DNA from: Halichoerus grypus
Lineage: Eukaryota > Chordata > Mammalia > Carnivora > Phocidae
Reading direction: 5' to 3'
DNA: 64,000 nucleotides
Assembly: GCF_964656455.1 (NCBI RefSeq)
Contig: NC_135714.1
Coordinates: forward strand, 64,319,850 to 64,383,849
A program made the position numbers and the translations under genes. The notes under the pieces are model-generated. The model was not told the DNA's origin and made no database searches. It worked only from the letters and a program-made list of their open reading frames with translations. Positions 46,249 to 58,148 of the stretch are shown here, in pieces; position 1 is the stretch's first letter, and each line of letters begins with the position of its first letter.

Positions 46249-46442
46249 GGGCGCCTGGGTGGCTCAGTCGTTAGGCGTCTGCCTTCGGCTCAGGTCATGA
46301 TCCCAGGGTCCTGGGATCGAGTCCCACATCAGGCTCCCTGCTCGGCGGGAGGCCCCTCTTCTCCCTCTCCCACTCCCGCTGCTTGTGTTCCTGCTCTCAT
46401 TATCTCTGTTTCTGTCAAATAAATAAATAAAATCTTAAAAAA
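46249..46442 (+). mobile_element. SINEC (Can-SINE) in the L1's target duplication
   Basis: GGGCGCCTGGGTGGCTCAGT head and TCAAATAAATAAATAAAATC tail. TSD AAATACTTGCATTTGT (46233-46248) and AAATACTTGCATCTGT (46443-46458). Confidence 0.96.
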
Positions 46443-46671
46443 AAATACTTGCATCTGTTAAATAATAGAAATTAGTATAAGGAAAAATGAGGCAGTTTTC
46501 TAGATACTTATTGCTAAGTGTTGGGAAAAGGTTTGTCAGAAGGGAACATGGTATTAAAAATAGTAATTAGTCCATTGTAAACTTCCTGGCTTTTGTTCAT
46601 TTCTTTGCAACATTCTGGCACATATGATTAGAAAGCCGTATTTATCTCGCTCACTTCTCAGTAGTGTCAGG

Positions 46672-46920
46672 TAGAGTTAGGATTGCTTCTTGCTGTGTCC
46701 CTTAGTCATTATGTGGACTTGGGCCAGTTGGCTAATCCAGCTAAGCCTCAGTTTCCTCATCTGTAAAATAAGATTAATAATTATTTTCTCACTAGTTTCT
46801 TCTCAAGATTAAATGACATAATGTATTTTGTAAATCCCCTAAAATCCTGCAGCCTATGTCTGGTACATGGTAAGAGCTAATTGCATGCTAACTGCTATTA
46901 TCATTGTTGTTATTATTTCC
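46672..46920 (+). repeat. MIR SINE, sense
   Basis: TATGTGGACTTGGGCCAGTT, AGCCTCAGTTTCCTCATCTG, TGGTACATGGTAAGAGC. Near-complete MIR order. Confidence 0.85.
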
Positions 46921-48927
46921 ATTGATATTCAGAGCTCAATGTGTTGCTTGGCTAACACAGTGAACCATTTTGCAAATGCAGTGAGAGTTGAAACACTTTG
47001 TTTATAAAGCAGGAAGGAAACTACACAGAGCTAGAGGGACCACAGGTCTGATAGAGGGGCACCAAGGATAGCTGCCCAGAGAGTACAAAGGACCTCCCAC
47101 AAGGAGAAACCTTGTCAATAGCGAAGTACTGTTCTTTCCTTTTTTTCTTCTCATTACTTTAATGTCACTGAGCCAAGCATCTCAGCACTAACAGACATCT
47201 TAATAATTTACTATACTTTTGTTGTGTCTGTTTCCCATCTGACAATGTCTAAATCTTATGTATACTATGCCTTATTGAATTCCTTGCAAGTATTGTCTCC
47301 GTTTGAAAAGCTTTTCACCTGCTCTACTGTAATCTGAGTTGAGCAATCTTGCAGGCTTGTCTGTAGAACAGGATTTACGAACTCATTAGAAATATTAAAT
47401 CCAGAGGCAAGCACAGGTGCACAACTTCTGGCTTCAGTTTCATTTGCATAATAGGAGCTGGGTAATTGAACCTGTCACTGGTTACCTGGCTAAACACAAA
47501 AGATTAAAACACTGTATTCAAGGATGGTTCCCTAAATCTGTCCACCTTTTACTCTTTACAAAGTTGAATGAATATTGTTAAAATTTATTAGTATGCACAG
47601 GTGTGGAATCCTAAGATTCCTATTTATAAATTCTTTTACTGGAATGTCCTGGTCTCTTCTTTAAACCTTATTTTTGACTCTTCTGGCTAGAAAGGAAGTT
47701 TTTGCCACTAAATTTTTTTTTTCTTCTTAGGGTGGATACCTTTTGCAAATTTAATTATAGAAGAGCATTAACTCTTGGCAAAACAAAGCTACTGGGTTTC
47801 CTGCCTCAGAGAAACCTTAAAAAAGGATTGGAGAAGATTCTAGGGACTAAATATGTAAGAGCCAGTCATTTCTCACAGACTTTCAATATTTCAAACAAAG
47901 AGATAATTCAAAAAACCTTCTAACAACAATTTAGCAGTACATGTGTTTTAATGCAATGATGTGTTTTAATGCAAATGAATTCCACATCACATGCACACAT
48001 GCTCCAAGGATGTTCCTCATAGAATTATTTATAACATAAAATACTTAGGAAGCTCCCCACAGTAAAATATAGAATTGAATATTAAGCTGTCTTTTGAAGT
48101 GGTGTTGTAAAAAACTGTTTCATGACCTGGGGATATGTCCTTGACTTCTTAAGTAGGAGATAAAAAAACCAAAACAAATATGTTGCATAGTATTATATAC
48201 AAATAATGGAAATATACATAAATATTGATTGGATTGAGCACTGTACATAGGCAAATACTATGATCACTGGGTTATAATACCATGATTAATTATTGCTATC
48301 TGTCATGGGCAAAGGAAAGGGTATTAACATCCTGCATGCTGTGTATTTAAAATTATTGCGCAAAGCAGTAAAAGTGAACATTTCCTGGAGGTGGGATTAA
48401 AGGGGATTTCATTTTTCTATTTTTGTTTATATCTGGTTTTGTTTATATCTTGAGAAAATGAATTTGTTATTTTTATGATATTAAAAATAACCCAATAAAA
48501 TATTTTTAAGATATTTTCCTTAAAAATAGAAGTTATCCACAAGTTAAGCAGACAACTAATTTTATAAAGAAATCAACCAAAGTTTTCCTACTATACTTTT
48601 ATTAAGGTTTAGAAAGTTGAGATTACTTTTATAGCTTTTCTGTATAAGGTGATTCCATCTCATCTAGCTTTTGGTAGTTTATGCTGGCTCGGTCTTAAGT
48701 AGTTCAGTAGTTAAAAAGTTAAGTAGTACAATGCATAATTAATGTTGATAATTAGAAATAGAAAATTATCTAAGATTTTGATGATTTTTTAAGCGCTCAA
48801 CAAATTTACTTCTGTTATTTTTAATCTGTAGAAATAAGATGATTTAGTGTAGTGTTAAAATTTTCCACAATTTACAGATCTCATTGGCTTTTATTTAGTG
48901 ACGCATGAATCAGGAAGGATCTAGTCT
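46921..48927. other. Gene-free stretch with one exon-like segment
   Basis: No repeat family recognised over 2 kb, which is unusually long for this window. 47731-47854 has splice-like borders and is described under findings; I do not call it a gene. Confidence 0.4.
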
Positions 48928-48943
48928 AAAAAACAAAAAGGAG

Positions 48944-49088
48944 GGCGTGTGTTGTGATGAGCACTGGGTGTTATATGCAACTAATGAATCACTGAACACT
49001 ACATCAAAAACTAATGATGTACTGTATGTTGGCTAACTGAACATAATAAAAAAAAATAAAAAGTAAAAAAGATAAAATTAAAAAAAAT
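48944..49088 (+). mobile_element. Short L1 3'-end insertion, sense
   Basis: GAGCACTGGGTGTTATATGC, AATGAATCACTGAACACTAC and GGCTAACTGAACATAATAAA followed by an A-rich tail. Imperfect TSD of about 16 bp, AAAAAACAAAAAGGAG (48928-48943) and AAAAACCAAAAAGGAG (49089-49104). Confidence 0.92.
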
Positions 49089-49104
49089 AAAAACCAAAAA
49101 GGAG

Positions 49105-49961
49105 TTTCAAAGAGTTGTATAAGGTGAGAGGGTTTTATAGTCAAAAGTGAGCAGGAACAAAGAAGTTATACTGGACATTTGCTGATTGGCTAAGGCAGGC
49201 TTGCTTTCCTAATGTGGAACGAAGGGAAGTCTGGGAGCCAGGTCAGGTGATGTGCTGAATGGTTGACCGAATCCCTTCTTTCCTGTGAGAGCCAAGCATA
49301 GAAACTTAGTCAAGTTTTGGTTTGCTGACACGGGGTGTAGCATGAATAATTCTATCTTGGGCCAAATTTAGATATTTTAACAGCAGCAGTCAGTTGAATA
49401 TAAAAAAAAAAATAACAATTTTGTATTTTTATGTCTGGAATAAAAAGATATTTTCTTCTTATTTCAGAATGTTAACCATGGGTTCATGTGAAAGAAATTC
49501 CACTAAAATAAAGACATTTTCTTTTATTAACACAGTTATGGGACAAAGATATTTTAAGAAACTTTATGAGTGGCATCCCCTAGTTTACAGAAAATAAATG
49601 AATTTCTTGATCAGCATTTTAATTGAATATGGATTCCCCCTCTTTTTAATGTAAGAATGATTAAAACCATTAGACAATAGGAATCATTAGAGATAAATTT
49701 ATAAGAATATTGAGAAGTCTTTTTAAAATTCTAGATTAGTAGATTTTTTCACTTGATTTCTGATTAATAAAAATGATAAGGACTGAAAGAGAACTTTCAT
49801 CCCACCCCTGTTCCAGTCCTGGATGAGTTGATGTGAGATAATCACATGACAGAAGAAAGAGACTCATAGTTTAACCACGTTGTGGGTGTGCCTTTCCCAT
49901 TAAGGAGAATCATCTTCAACCTGGGTAGGGCAAAGTACACATCATAAAATTATAACAAGTT
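49105..49961. other. Gene-free stretch; left part LTR-like
   Basis: 49110-49390 (TGATTGGCTAAGGCAGGCTT; AGTCAAGTTTTGGTTTGCTG) is reminiscent of an old ERVL-type LTR but is not firm. The rest is unassigned. Confidence 0.35.
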
Positions 49962-49981
49962 AAGAGTGAGACCTGTTTTCT

Positions 49982-50178
49982 TTTTTTTTTTTAAGATTTT
50001 ATTTATTTATTTGACAGAGAGACACATCGAGATAGGGAATACAAGCAGGGGGAATGGGAGAGGGAGAAGCAGGCTTCCCGTGGAGCAGGGAGCCCGATTC
50101 GGGGCTCGATCCCAGGACTCTGGGATCATGACCTGAGCCGAAGGCAGACGCTTAACGACTGAGCCACCCAGGCGCCCC
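49982..50178 (-). mobile_element. SINEC (Can-SINE), young copy, antisense
   Basis: TTTAAGATTTTATTTATTTA at the left and ACTGAGCCACCCAGGCGCCC at the right. Perfect 20-bp TSD AAGAGTGAGACCTGTTTTCT at 49962-49981 and 50179-50198. Confidence 0.97.
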
Positions 50179-50198
50179 AAGAGTGAGACCTGTTTTCT

Positions 50199-50724
50199 AA
50201 TTCTCATTTCTCAGCCCCCACAACTCACAGGAGGTTGAACAGAGTGGTCATTCTGCTTGCAGAGTCATCTCTAAGAATGGGAGACCTGCAAGACCACCCC
50301 ATCCCAGTTTTCCAAATGGGAAGAAGAGTTCAATTTTAGAAACTCTAGACTGAGGAGCTTCAGGTCAATCCCTAGCTGTGTTTTGAATATAAACCACTGA
50401 TTGGTGAACAAGTGAAGGAAAGACATTAACACAGAAAGAGAAACTTGAGTCACAGGAACAAGAATCTTAACAAATTCTTTCCCTGTTTTGATAAATTTAC
50501 TAGCTTGGTTGTCATTCATTTAGCCTTGTGCTTTAGTAGGATGTGACTGAACCTTGCAAATGCCTTGGGCAATTAGTTAAAAGTGACTTTAGGGTTTGTT
50601 AAGATCTATATATGTCAACAGCATGATGTTAGTGTTTACAAGTATAGATCACAAATGGTCTCCCACTGTACTCTCAATTGACCACCTGGAGAGTATAATT
50701 CTGAATTGTGAGAATTTAATTTTG
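50199..50724. other. Gene-free stretch, unassigned
   Basis: No feature recognised. Confidence 0.4.
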
Positions 50725-51165
50725 TAGGAAATATCTACAAATTAGAAGTCATTCAGAGGAGAGTCATCAAGCTAATGAGAGCTCTAGAACCATTGTGTGT
50801 GTTAAAGGTGTTAAGGAACTGTTGATATTTAGCATAAAGAACTAAGGTCTAAGGTGATCACATAAAAGCTATTTTCAAATAGTTGAAGATATGCCTGATG
50901 GACAGACATAATGATGGGTTTTAGGAAAACAAAACTAGAAGCAGTGGGTGGTAGTGAAAGGGAGGAAAATTTAAACTCAGTGTTAGGGACCATTTTCTAA
51001 TCATTAGAACTGTTCAACAGTGGGATGAATTGCCTTCAAAAGTCCTCTGCCATTGAAAATATTGCAGCAGAATCTGAATTACTGCCTTTCAAAGATGTCA
51101 CTAAGTGGATTCCTACACTGGGTAGGAATCCTTAGATTCTCTGATTTTATGATTCTGTAGTTTTG
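50725..51165 (+). repeat. LINE L3/CR1 fragment, sense
   Basis: CATTCAGAGGAGAGTCATCA, AAGGAACTGTTGATATTTAG, TTTTCAAATAGTTGAAGATA, TTCAACAGTGGGATGAATTG and TTCCTACACTGGGTAGGAAT follow the L3/CR1 3' region in order. It ends in the characteristic short 3' repeat GATTTTATGATTCT. Confidence 0.85.
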
Positions 51166-52214
51166 TTCTACATAAACAAAACTGCTGATTATTCCACCAG
51201 GTAACTCTGAATCATGATATATATTGTATCATTTAAAATCTTTTATTTGTACTCTAAGGTTCATCAGATGAATAGTATTTTATTAACAAAGATTAAGAGA
51301 AGAATGTTGTATCTTCCACAGCTCTTAGATTAAGGTACTTTAAAACCTGTTGCATATGCAATAGAGTTCACCTTCTCCATTGTGAATTTTTTAGTAGGTT
51401 TTCAGTCAGCTTCACAGCTTTGTGGCTATCTTCAAATCAAGGACAACTTTAAAGGACATATTGGTGGTTTTCCAGGGTTTTCTTAAATTGGAATTTGTCT
51501 ACAATTTCTCTTGCTAAATTTAATTAACTGAAGACTTTACACTAATAAAGTGATCTCATTTACAAATGAGATATACTGGTCATTTTTCATAATTGTGGCT
51601 ATACAACATCTTTGGAACATCTGTCCTATATTTGGACAGTTCTTCAGATTCATATGCCTTGGACTTCTATTCTAAAATTTGTACCCTGGAATCTGTTTCA
51701 ATTAGGTATGATAAGGTAACAGACGCAGAGATAATTGCCTTTGAAAGAAGAATTTTTTACTTACGTTTTCTAAAGGAGGGGAGCATGACATGCTATGCAG
51801 AGCCACATGGAGAGCATCAGGTTTCATCAGCAAGCAGAAGCAAGAGTGAAGGGGAGAGAATGGACCAGAGCCTTTATTGTGTTTTCCATGGGAAAGACAA
51901 GGCAGAGCAAGGGAAATGCTTAGGATTGACTAGGTTGAATAACATCAGCAGGCTCTGGGCAATATGGGTGGTCTCTGGTTTTTCAGTATGTGGCTTTGGA
52001 TGATTTAGAGCAGGAGAAATATTGGCTTGGTGTGTAAGAGTTAGATAAAGGAGATGGTTGGGAGCATAGAGTCCCAGTTGTTTGGAAGGTTTGTAATATA
52101 ATCTATATGCCCATGAAAGCTGGATCATAGAGGAGATATAAACACTTTGGCTATTAATTTGGCTCTGTGGTTAATGGGTGCCAATAGAAAAATACAGAAT
52201 TTAAGGAAACACAG
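51166..52214. other. Gene-free stretch, possible old LTR at 51690-52130
   Basis: 51690-52130 (AGGAGGGGAGCATGACATGC; TTGACTAGGTTGAATAACAT; GGAGAAATATTGGCTTGGTG) has the G/A-rich style of an old LTR, but I cannot assign it. A 136-codon plus ORF (51593-52003) runs through its left half. No protein family recognised. Confidence 0.3.
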
Positions 52215-52520
52215 AACACTTCCCTACAGTAGAAGCCAGAGATCATATTCCTAGCCTCTCTTGCTGTTAGGGCATAAATATGTGACTTCAGCTTGACTAA
52301 TCAGTGCATTGCAAGAGATTTGGATTTGGAGGTGATGGAAGCAAGAACATTGGGAATACTTCTTTTGGTGAGTAAAGCATCTAGTTCCTGGGGCAACAGT
52401 AGAGAATCTTCTGGAATTTAGTCCAAGTAATTTTGATATAAGCTACGGAGTCTGTAAAAGCTGCAATGCCTTGGCCAAGTGCAGAGCAGAGGCAACATTG
52501 TTTTTGCCAAAGCAGTCAAT
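52215..52520 (+). repeat. Old mammalian interspersed repeat, second member
   Basis: CATATTCCTAGCCTCTCTTG shares its CCTAGCCTCTCTTGC core with 45728-45960, then TGTGACTTCAGC and GACTAATCAGTGCATTGCAA resemble the same family. Diverged. Confidence 0.4.
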
Positions 52521-53984
52521 TCATTGTGATTGAGCATTTTCCAGTAGTTTCAGAGTCTGGATTTCTGACCTTCTTTGAAGTTTTGTATGCTCCTTAAGAT
52601 CCTTTGATAAATTGCATTTATGCTTAACCTAGCCAGAATAGATTCTGTTGTATACAACTAAGAACACTGAGATATATGGTGAATTTATAGTTGTCTGCGC
52701 TTTCCTGAATTTTCTAGTAAATAGAGAACACAAACATAAATAGTTGAAGATATATTTATTTATGTTTATTAGGTATGAATATCGATAAAAGAATTCTGGT
52801 TTGAATATAAGCAGCTACTGTACCATATGAGGAAATGGAGAAGCAGGTTAATAATATAAGAGTATGTAATTCTAATATCGCAAACAAGGACAGAAGAAAA
52901 AGTAGGCAACTTAACTCATAAACTGCAATTATAAATGTAGACTTGTATGACTATTTTGATGACACAAAGAGATTAGAGGAAAATGACTCTATAATGAGCA
53001 ACTTTAGCTAGAAACCAACACAAAGTCCGTTTGTGTGTAACAGAGGGAGTCAAGACAAAGCTGGTGATCATACATCAGGGTATCTAGTACCACCCTACAC
53101 ATGGATAGCAAACTAAAAAGCTCTGGTTCAAATAAGAGAGTTGGCGTGTATATTTTCTCCGTATGTAGATTTTATTTCCATGATGTAAAGTAAATATTGT
53201 ATACTTGAAACTTAGAAATAATGAAGAGTTCTTAATACACCACAAATGGCCCCAAGTAGTTTTTTTTCAGTGTCATATAAGAAACCTTTGTAGTGATTAG
53301 TGGGGAGCTATCTAAGAAACCCTTTCAACTTTTGCAAAGCTCTCTTACGTTCCTTTGATGGGGATTTTTATACTTGATAATTATCAGAGCCGCTAACCAC
53401 AGAGAAGGATCAGAGAAGCAGATGATTCAATTCTTGCTCTGATCTTGATGCGCTAGTCAAATTAAAACCTTGTTACAAAAGAGAAATTTGCTTCCCCTAA
53501 GACATTTAGTAATGTAGTTTGCCTTTTCCAAAGAACATGATGCAGAAATTATTTTATATGCTTTAGATATAGTATGAACAGAAAATAAATATTTCACATG
53601 ACAGGAAAGATAATTGTGAGAAATAGTATACATGAAGTCTTTCCCTAACTTTCCTTAGACATTGTAGAAATATAATTTCTCTGTTTATGGGTATTCCATA
53701 TAAACATGGTTAAGTTTGTTTGAACTCTTCATTTCCATGTTACTTCATTGTGGTTGGTAGTTCTGATCATTATGAGGATTAAACATTTCTTCAAAGAAGC
53801 AGATGGGTTAGTTCAATCAAATTTATAAATGTGTGAAAGATATATGAGTATTGTCCTTCTTAGCATTATGTTAGTTAAGAGAACCTTAGAATATTTCTGA
53901 TGTAATTTTATATACCATTTCTATAGGTTTATTTGGTGTACTCACTGTACCTCATAGCTTTTATCAAACTCTCTTATTTTCTGT
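52521..53984. other. Gene-free AT-rich stretch
   Basis: No feature recognised in about 1.4 kb. Confidence 0.4.
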
Positions 53985-54105
53985 TTAGTGTTCTGTCTTC
54001 CCCCATTGCTTTTATAACTTTTTAAGGGAAGGGACTATATATTATCACATTTCTTCTTCTAGTTCTGGCCCAAGTAACTGATGCAGTAGGTAATTCATAT
54101 AATAA
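53985..54105 (+). repeat. L2 3'-end fragment, sense
   Basis: AAGGGAAGGGACTATATATT, TCTAGTTCTGGCCCAAGTAA and TGATGCAGTAGGTAATTCAT follow the L2 terminus. It directly abuts the next, inverted copy. Confidence 0.6.
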
Positions 54106-54965
54106 TTCATTCTGTTCATATTTATTGAAGCACTCTGCTACTCTTTGGTTGAAAAGAGTTAAGGAAAATAGATAAGGTTCTTGGTCTTACTAGATTGAGC
54201 CCAGTGAGGATAATAGACATTTAACAATCAAACACAAAAATAAATGTTGTAAGTGCAATAAAGAAAGAGAAAGGGGTTCTGTGTGAATTTATGGGAATTC
54301 TAAAATAATGTGATAGGCATTCCAAGAAGTTTAGATATTACCATGGTACTAGGCCACTACTGAGCCACTGGCCAAGGATGAGAAAGGACAGAAGGTGTAT
54401 TCATAAGAAAAATAAGAAAAATCCATTATAAAACATGAGAGCTAGGCTCTAAAAATATCCATCTATGTAATTATGGAAACTCTAAGATACAAGAGGCTCA
54501 GGTTGTATGACTACAATGTATTTTTTTCTTATCTCTGTGAGGAGAACCCTACTATCTCCTCTCTGTGTGAGTTTGTGTGAATTAGGATTTCGATAATAAT
54601 ATGATGATTTGCTTAACTCATTCTCCCCCTCATATTGCAATCTGGTGAAATAACATTTTAATCTGCTGTATTTCCAAGTGCTGTCATTATCTTTCATTGA
54701 AATTGTGTAATGGGAACCTGTGTGACCCAGATTAGAATGGAGGTCAGGGAGGACTCTCTGAGGATATGATGTTTAAGTTGATATGCATAGATAAGCAAGA
54801 ATTAGAAAAACAAAAAAATCCCAGGTAGAATTTTTAGCAAAGAAAGTATCTTGCATGGAGACCTAAGGTGAGAAAGATATCACATGTTTTAAGAACCATA
54901 CATGGCTAGTGTGGTCAGACAGAAGTGAGAGGAAGAGAGTGGCAAGAAACATCTTGCAAAAAGCC
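54106..54965 (-). repeat. L2 3' portion, antisense, interrupted
   Basis: 54106-54300 (TATTTATTGAAGCACTCTGC; TAGACATTTAACAATCAAAC) and 54725-54965 (GTCAGGGAGGACTCTCTGAG; GGCTAGTGTGGTCAGACAGA) read as two parts of one reversed L2. The middle (54300-54725) is unassigned. Confidence 0.6.
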
Positions 54966-56008
54966 TTTCATGACAGGTTTATTATTTTTATGTTTTATTC
55001 TAAATTCTACAGGAAACAGCTAATTAAAGGGCTTTAATCATGCTAGCAACACATACACACACATATTTTTAGGGTTCTGTGGCTTCAATGAGGAAAATTA
55101 ATTAGAGAGTAAAATTTGAGACATCAGCTAAGATGCTACCGTAATATTTAACATCAATGATGATGATGGGTTGGATATAGAGTAGTGGCAAAGAAGTTAG
55201 AGGAAATTGAATGGATCTGAGATATGTTACAGAATGTGACTTGCCAAGACTTGGTGAAGAGAGAAAGACCATGAGTTAATTTCCAGCAGAATTTCCAAAA
55301 ACATATATGTTTATGTGAATGTTTTATGAAATGACAGAAATGATTCTGTGGTTAAATAAACTTTGAAAACACTGATTTTAGGCAAAGTTAAAGAGGTTTC
55401 TTCATTATAAGACTTTTTAGTGCCTTTAAAAATCTGGTAATGTGCATTGTAGAGTTTCAGCAGGGTGACAATGGAAGCTCCTGATGGAATTCTTGTAGGC
55501 TTAGTCTCTTACTGAACATACTTCATGATACCAGCAAATGAGCTTTCATAGAAATGTATTTAATAGTTCATATTAAATCTGTATTTTAATGAATTCTTTT
55601 AGTGGATTGAAAGTATGTATTTATGTGTTTTAAGAATTGTGAGGAGAAGGGATTTTGGAAAAAAAACAATGAAAGCACAATATAATTTTTAATAACTTTA
55701 TTAGACAGAAAAATATTTGTATATTATAAAATTCACTTTCTACTTGCTGCAAAGTAAAAAAAAAGAAATGAGAATTTATCTGCACAAATTATTCTTTGTG
55801 CAATTTTTTCTATGTTCATTCAAATTCCTTACACATTATCAGTTCATTAAATAACATAGTCATTTTTATATTATGCAGAATTTAACAGTCTGTTAAATGC
55901 CATTATAACTTTAATATTTTATAATGACTGTATATGATAGTAGGATAAAACAAATATAGCTACTTAAAGTTTCACACACTCTAGGCCTAATCTGCTCATC
56001 ACATTAAG
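54966..56008. other. Gene-free AT-rich stretch
   Basis: No feature recognised. Confidence 0.4.
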
Positions 56009-56021
56009 TTTTATTTATCTA

Positions 56022-56224
56022 GGGATGCCTGGGTGGCTCAGTCGGTTAAGTGTCTGCTTTTGGCTCAGGTCATGATCCCAGCCAGGTCCTGGGATCGAGT
56101 TCCACATCCTGCTCACTGCTTAGTGGGGAGTCTGCTTCTCCCTCTGTCCCTCCACCCACTTGTTCTTTCAATCTCTCTCTCTTGCTCTTGCTCTCAAATT
56201 AAAATCTATTAAAAAAAATTTTTA
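56022..56224 (+). mobile_element. SINEC (Can-SINE), hosts a second SINE in its tail
   Basis: GGGATGCCTGGGTGGCTCAG head. The tail TCAAATTAAAATCTATTAAA runs into TTTTTA where the next SINE starts. Its TSD TTTTATTTATCTA is at 56009-56021 and, beyond the second SINE, at 56438-56450. Confidence 0.95.
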
Positions 56225-56437
56225 GGGGCGCCTGGGTGGCTCAGTTGGTTGAGCGACTGCCTTCGGCTCAGGTCATGATCCTGGAGTCCCGGGATCGAGT
56301 CCCACATCGGGCTCCCGGCTCGGCGGGAAGCCTGCTTCTCCCTTTCCCACTCCCCCTGCTTGTGTTCCCTCTCTCGCTGTCTCTTTCTCTGCCAAATGAA
56401 TGAATAAAATCTTTAAAAAAAAAAAAAAAAAAAAAAA
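56225..56437 (+). mobile_element. SINEC (Can-SINE), inserted in the previous SINE's tail
   Basis: GGGGCGCCTGGGTGGCTCAG head, GCCAAATGAATGAATAAAAT tail and a poly(A) of about 23. Less diverged than its host, and both share one outer TSD pair, so it inserted later. Confidence 0.95.
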
Positions 56438-56450
56438 TTTTATTTATCTA

Positions 56451-57908
56451 TTCAACAATCAATTGAGCTTAAACCTGTACTAGCCATGTGTGACATATAA
56501 AATTATGAAAAAGACATGACAGTTATGTTATATCTAGTAAACACTTAACCAACATTAATATTTATTGATTGATAGTAAGTGCAGGTTATCCCCTTATGCT
56601 TTAATTGAATCAGCTGAATCCTGAGTCAGCATATCCAACTCTTTCCTTCTTATATTTACATACGCATTTATCTACATATGTTTGGCTGACCTGATATAGG
56701 CAGATTATACTTTTATAGCTAAGTCTCAATTTAATTCTCAAATAACTTTTGATTTTTGGTTGGGTAGGATCGTCTTATTTAAGTGGTTTAAAAATAGATT
56801 CTGTTTTATTATTTACTATTAGTAATTAGTCATATCAAAAATGTTGGAATTTGGCCCCATCCCTCTTCTTTTAATCCCTACCACTCTTATCCTAATATTA
56901 ACACTGTCCCTAACTTAACTTCCCATATGATTCAGATTATAGCAAAGTATATAATTTAGATTTTCTAAATATTTAAAAGTATCACATGCACATTTCTAAA
57001 ATTATGAAATATGAAGGACAGAAATTACCTCTTCATATATACTGAGCTATGCTATAACCACATAGGGAGAGCTTCTCAGTTATTTTCCCCCCTTCTTGGA
57101 AGTGGTGGGTTTTATAAACTTAGCAGAAAGCTGATAAAGAAACTTGAAAATATATATACATATATGTATATATGTATGTATAGTTAATGCTGGATAAGTT
57201 ACACGGGCCATGCTTCTGGTAGCTCTGTTAACTGTTTGAGACAATCGTGCCAATATTTGGTCAGGTGTCCCCTTCCAGTGTAAGCCAAAATTCTGATAAC
57301 CGTGAAAACTGTTCAACTGAAGTATGTGAGCAATAATAATATATTTTTAAAATCATTTACTCTGTGGAGTTTCAAATATATTAAGTGTAGCTTTTACAAT
57401 TACTTTTTCATTTTATTAAACAATAAAATATGGGGTATTAAGGTCCTTACAAAGGCATTTCCTGTCTAATAGATTATGTAAGTAGCAATCAAATTTTTAT
57501 AGTAGATTTTTCAGCTGACAACTTGCCAACAATGTCAAAATGACTAATAGTCTAAGCTTTAAAAAATGACTTCCTAATCCAATTATTTCTTGTAAAAGAT
57601 AGCACATTTAAAAAATTTTTAATTTAGAATTAAAAACCATGATAGAAAGATAAAATATACATAAATAAAATATATTTATTCTGATAACATATACATTGTT
57701 ATTTCTAATTCATGTATATTCTAAGTCAAGATATCAACTACTGTACTATAAATAATATCATGTGTTAAAATTTTTTTTCTTAGAATGAGTTTTAGTTTTA
57801 TACATGGAAATTCAGGTGTATAATCCCCCAATATTAAACCTAAGATTTCTTCACATGACTAATACTAGAATTTTTATGTATAAAAGTTTTTCATTTAAGT
57901 AATATATC
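56451..57908. other. Gene-free AT-rich stretch
   Basis: Contains a (TA)n/(CATA)n microsatellite at about 57149-57182. Nothing else recognised. Confidence 0.45.
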
Positions 57909-57921
57909 TATTAATGTTTTT

Positions 57922-58135
57922 TTGTTTTTGTTTTTGTTTTTTTTTAAGATTTTATTTATTTATCTGACAGAGAGAGACAAAACGAGAGAAGGAATCCAAG
58001 CAGGGGGAGTGGGAGAGGGAGAAGCAGGCTTCTCGCCGAGCAGGGAGCCCAATGCGGGGCTCGATCCCAGGACCCTGGGATCATGACCTGAGCCAAAGGC
58101 AGACCCTTAACGACTGAGCCACCAAGGTGCTCCTT
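57922..58135 (-). mobile_element. SINEC (Can-SINE), antisense
   Basis: (GTTTTT)n tail at the left, AACGACTGAGCCACCAAGGT at the right. TSD TATTAATGTTTTT at 57909-57921 and 58136-58148. Confidence 0.96.
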
Positions 58136-58148
58136 TATTAATGTTTTT

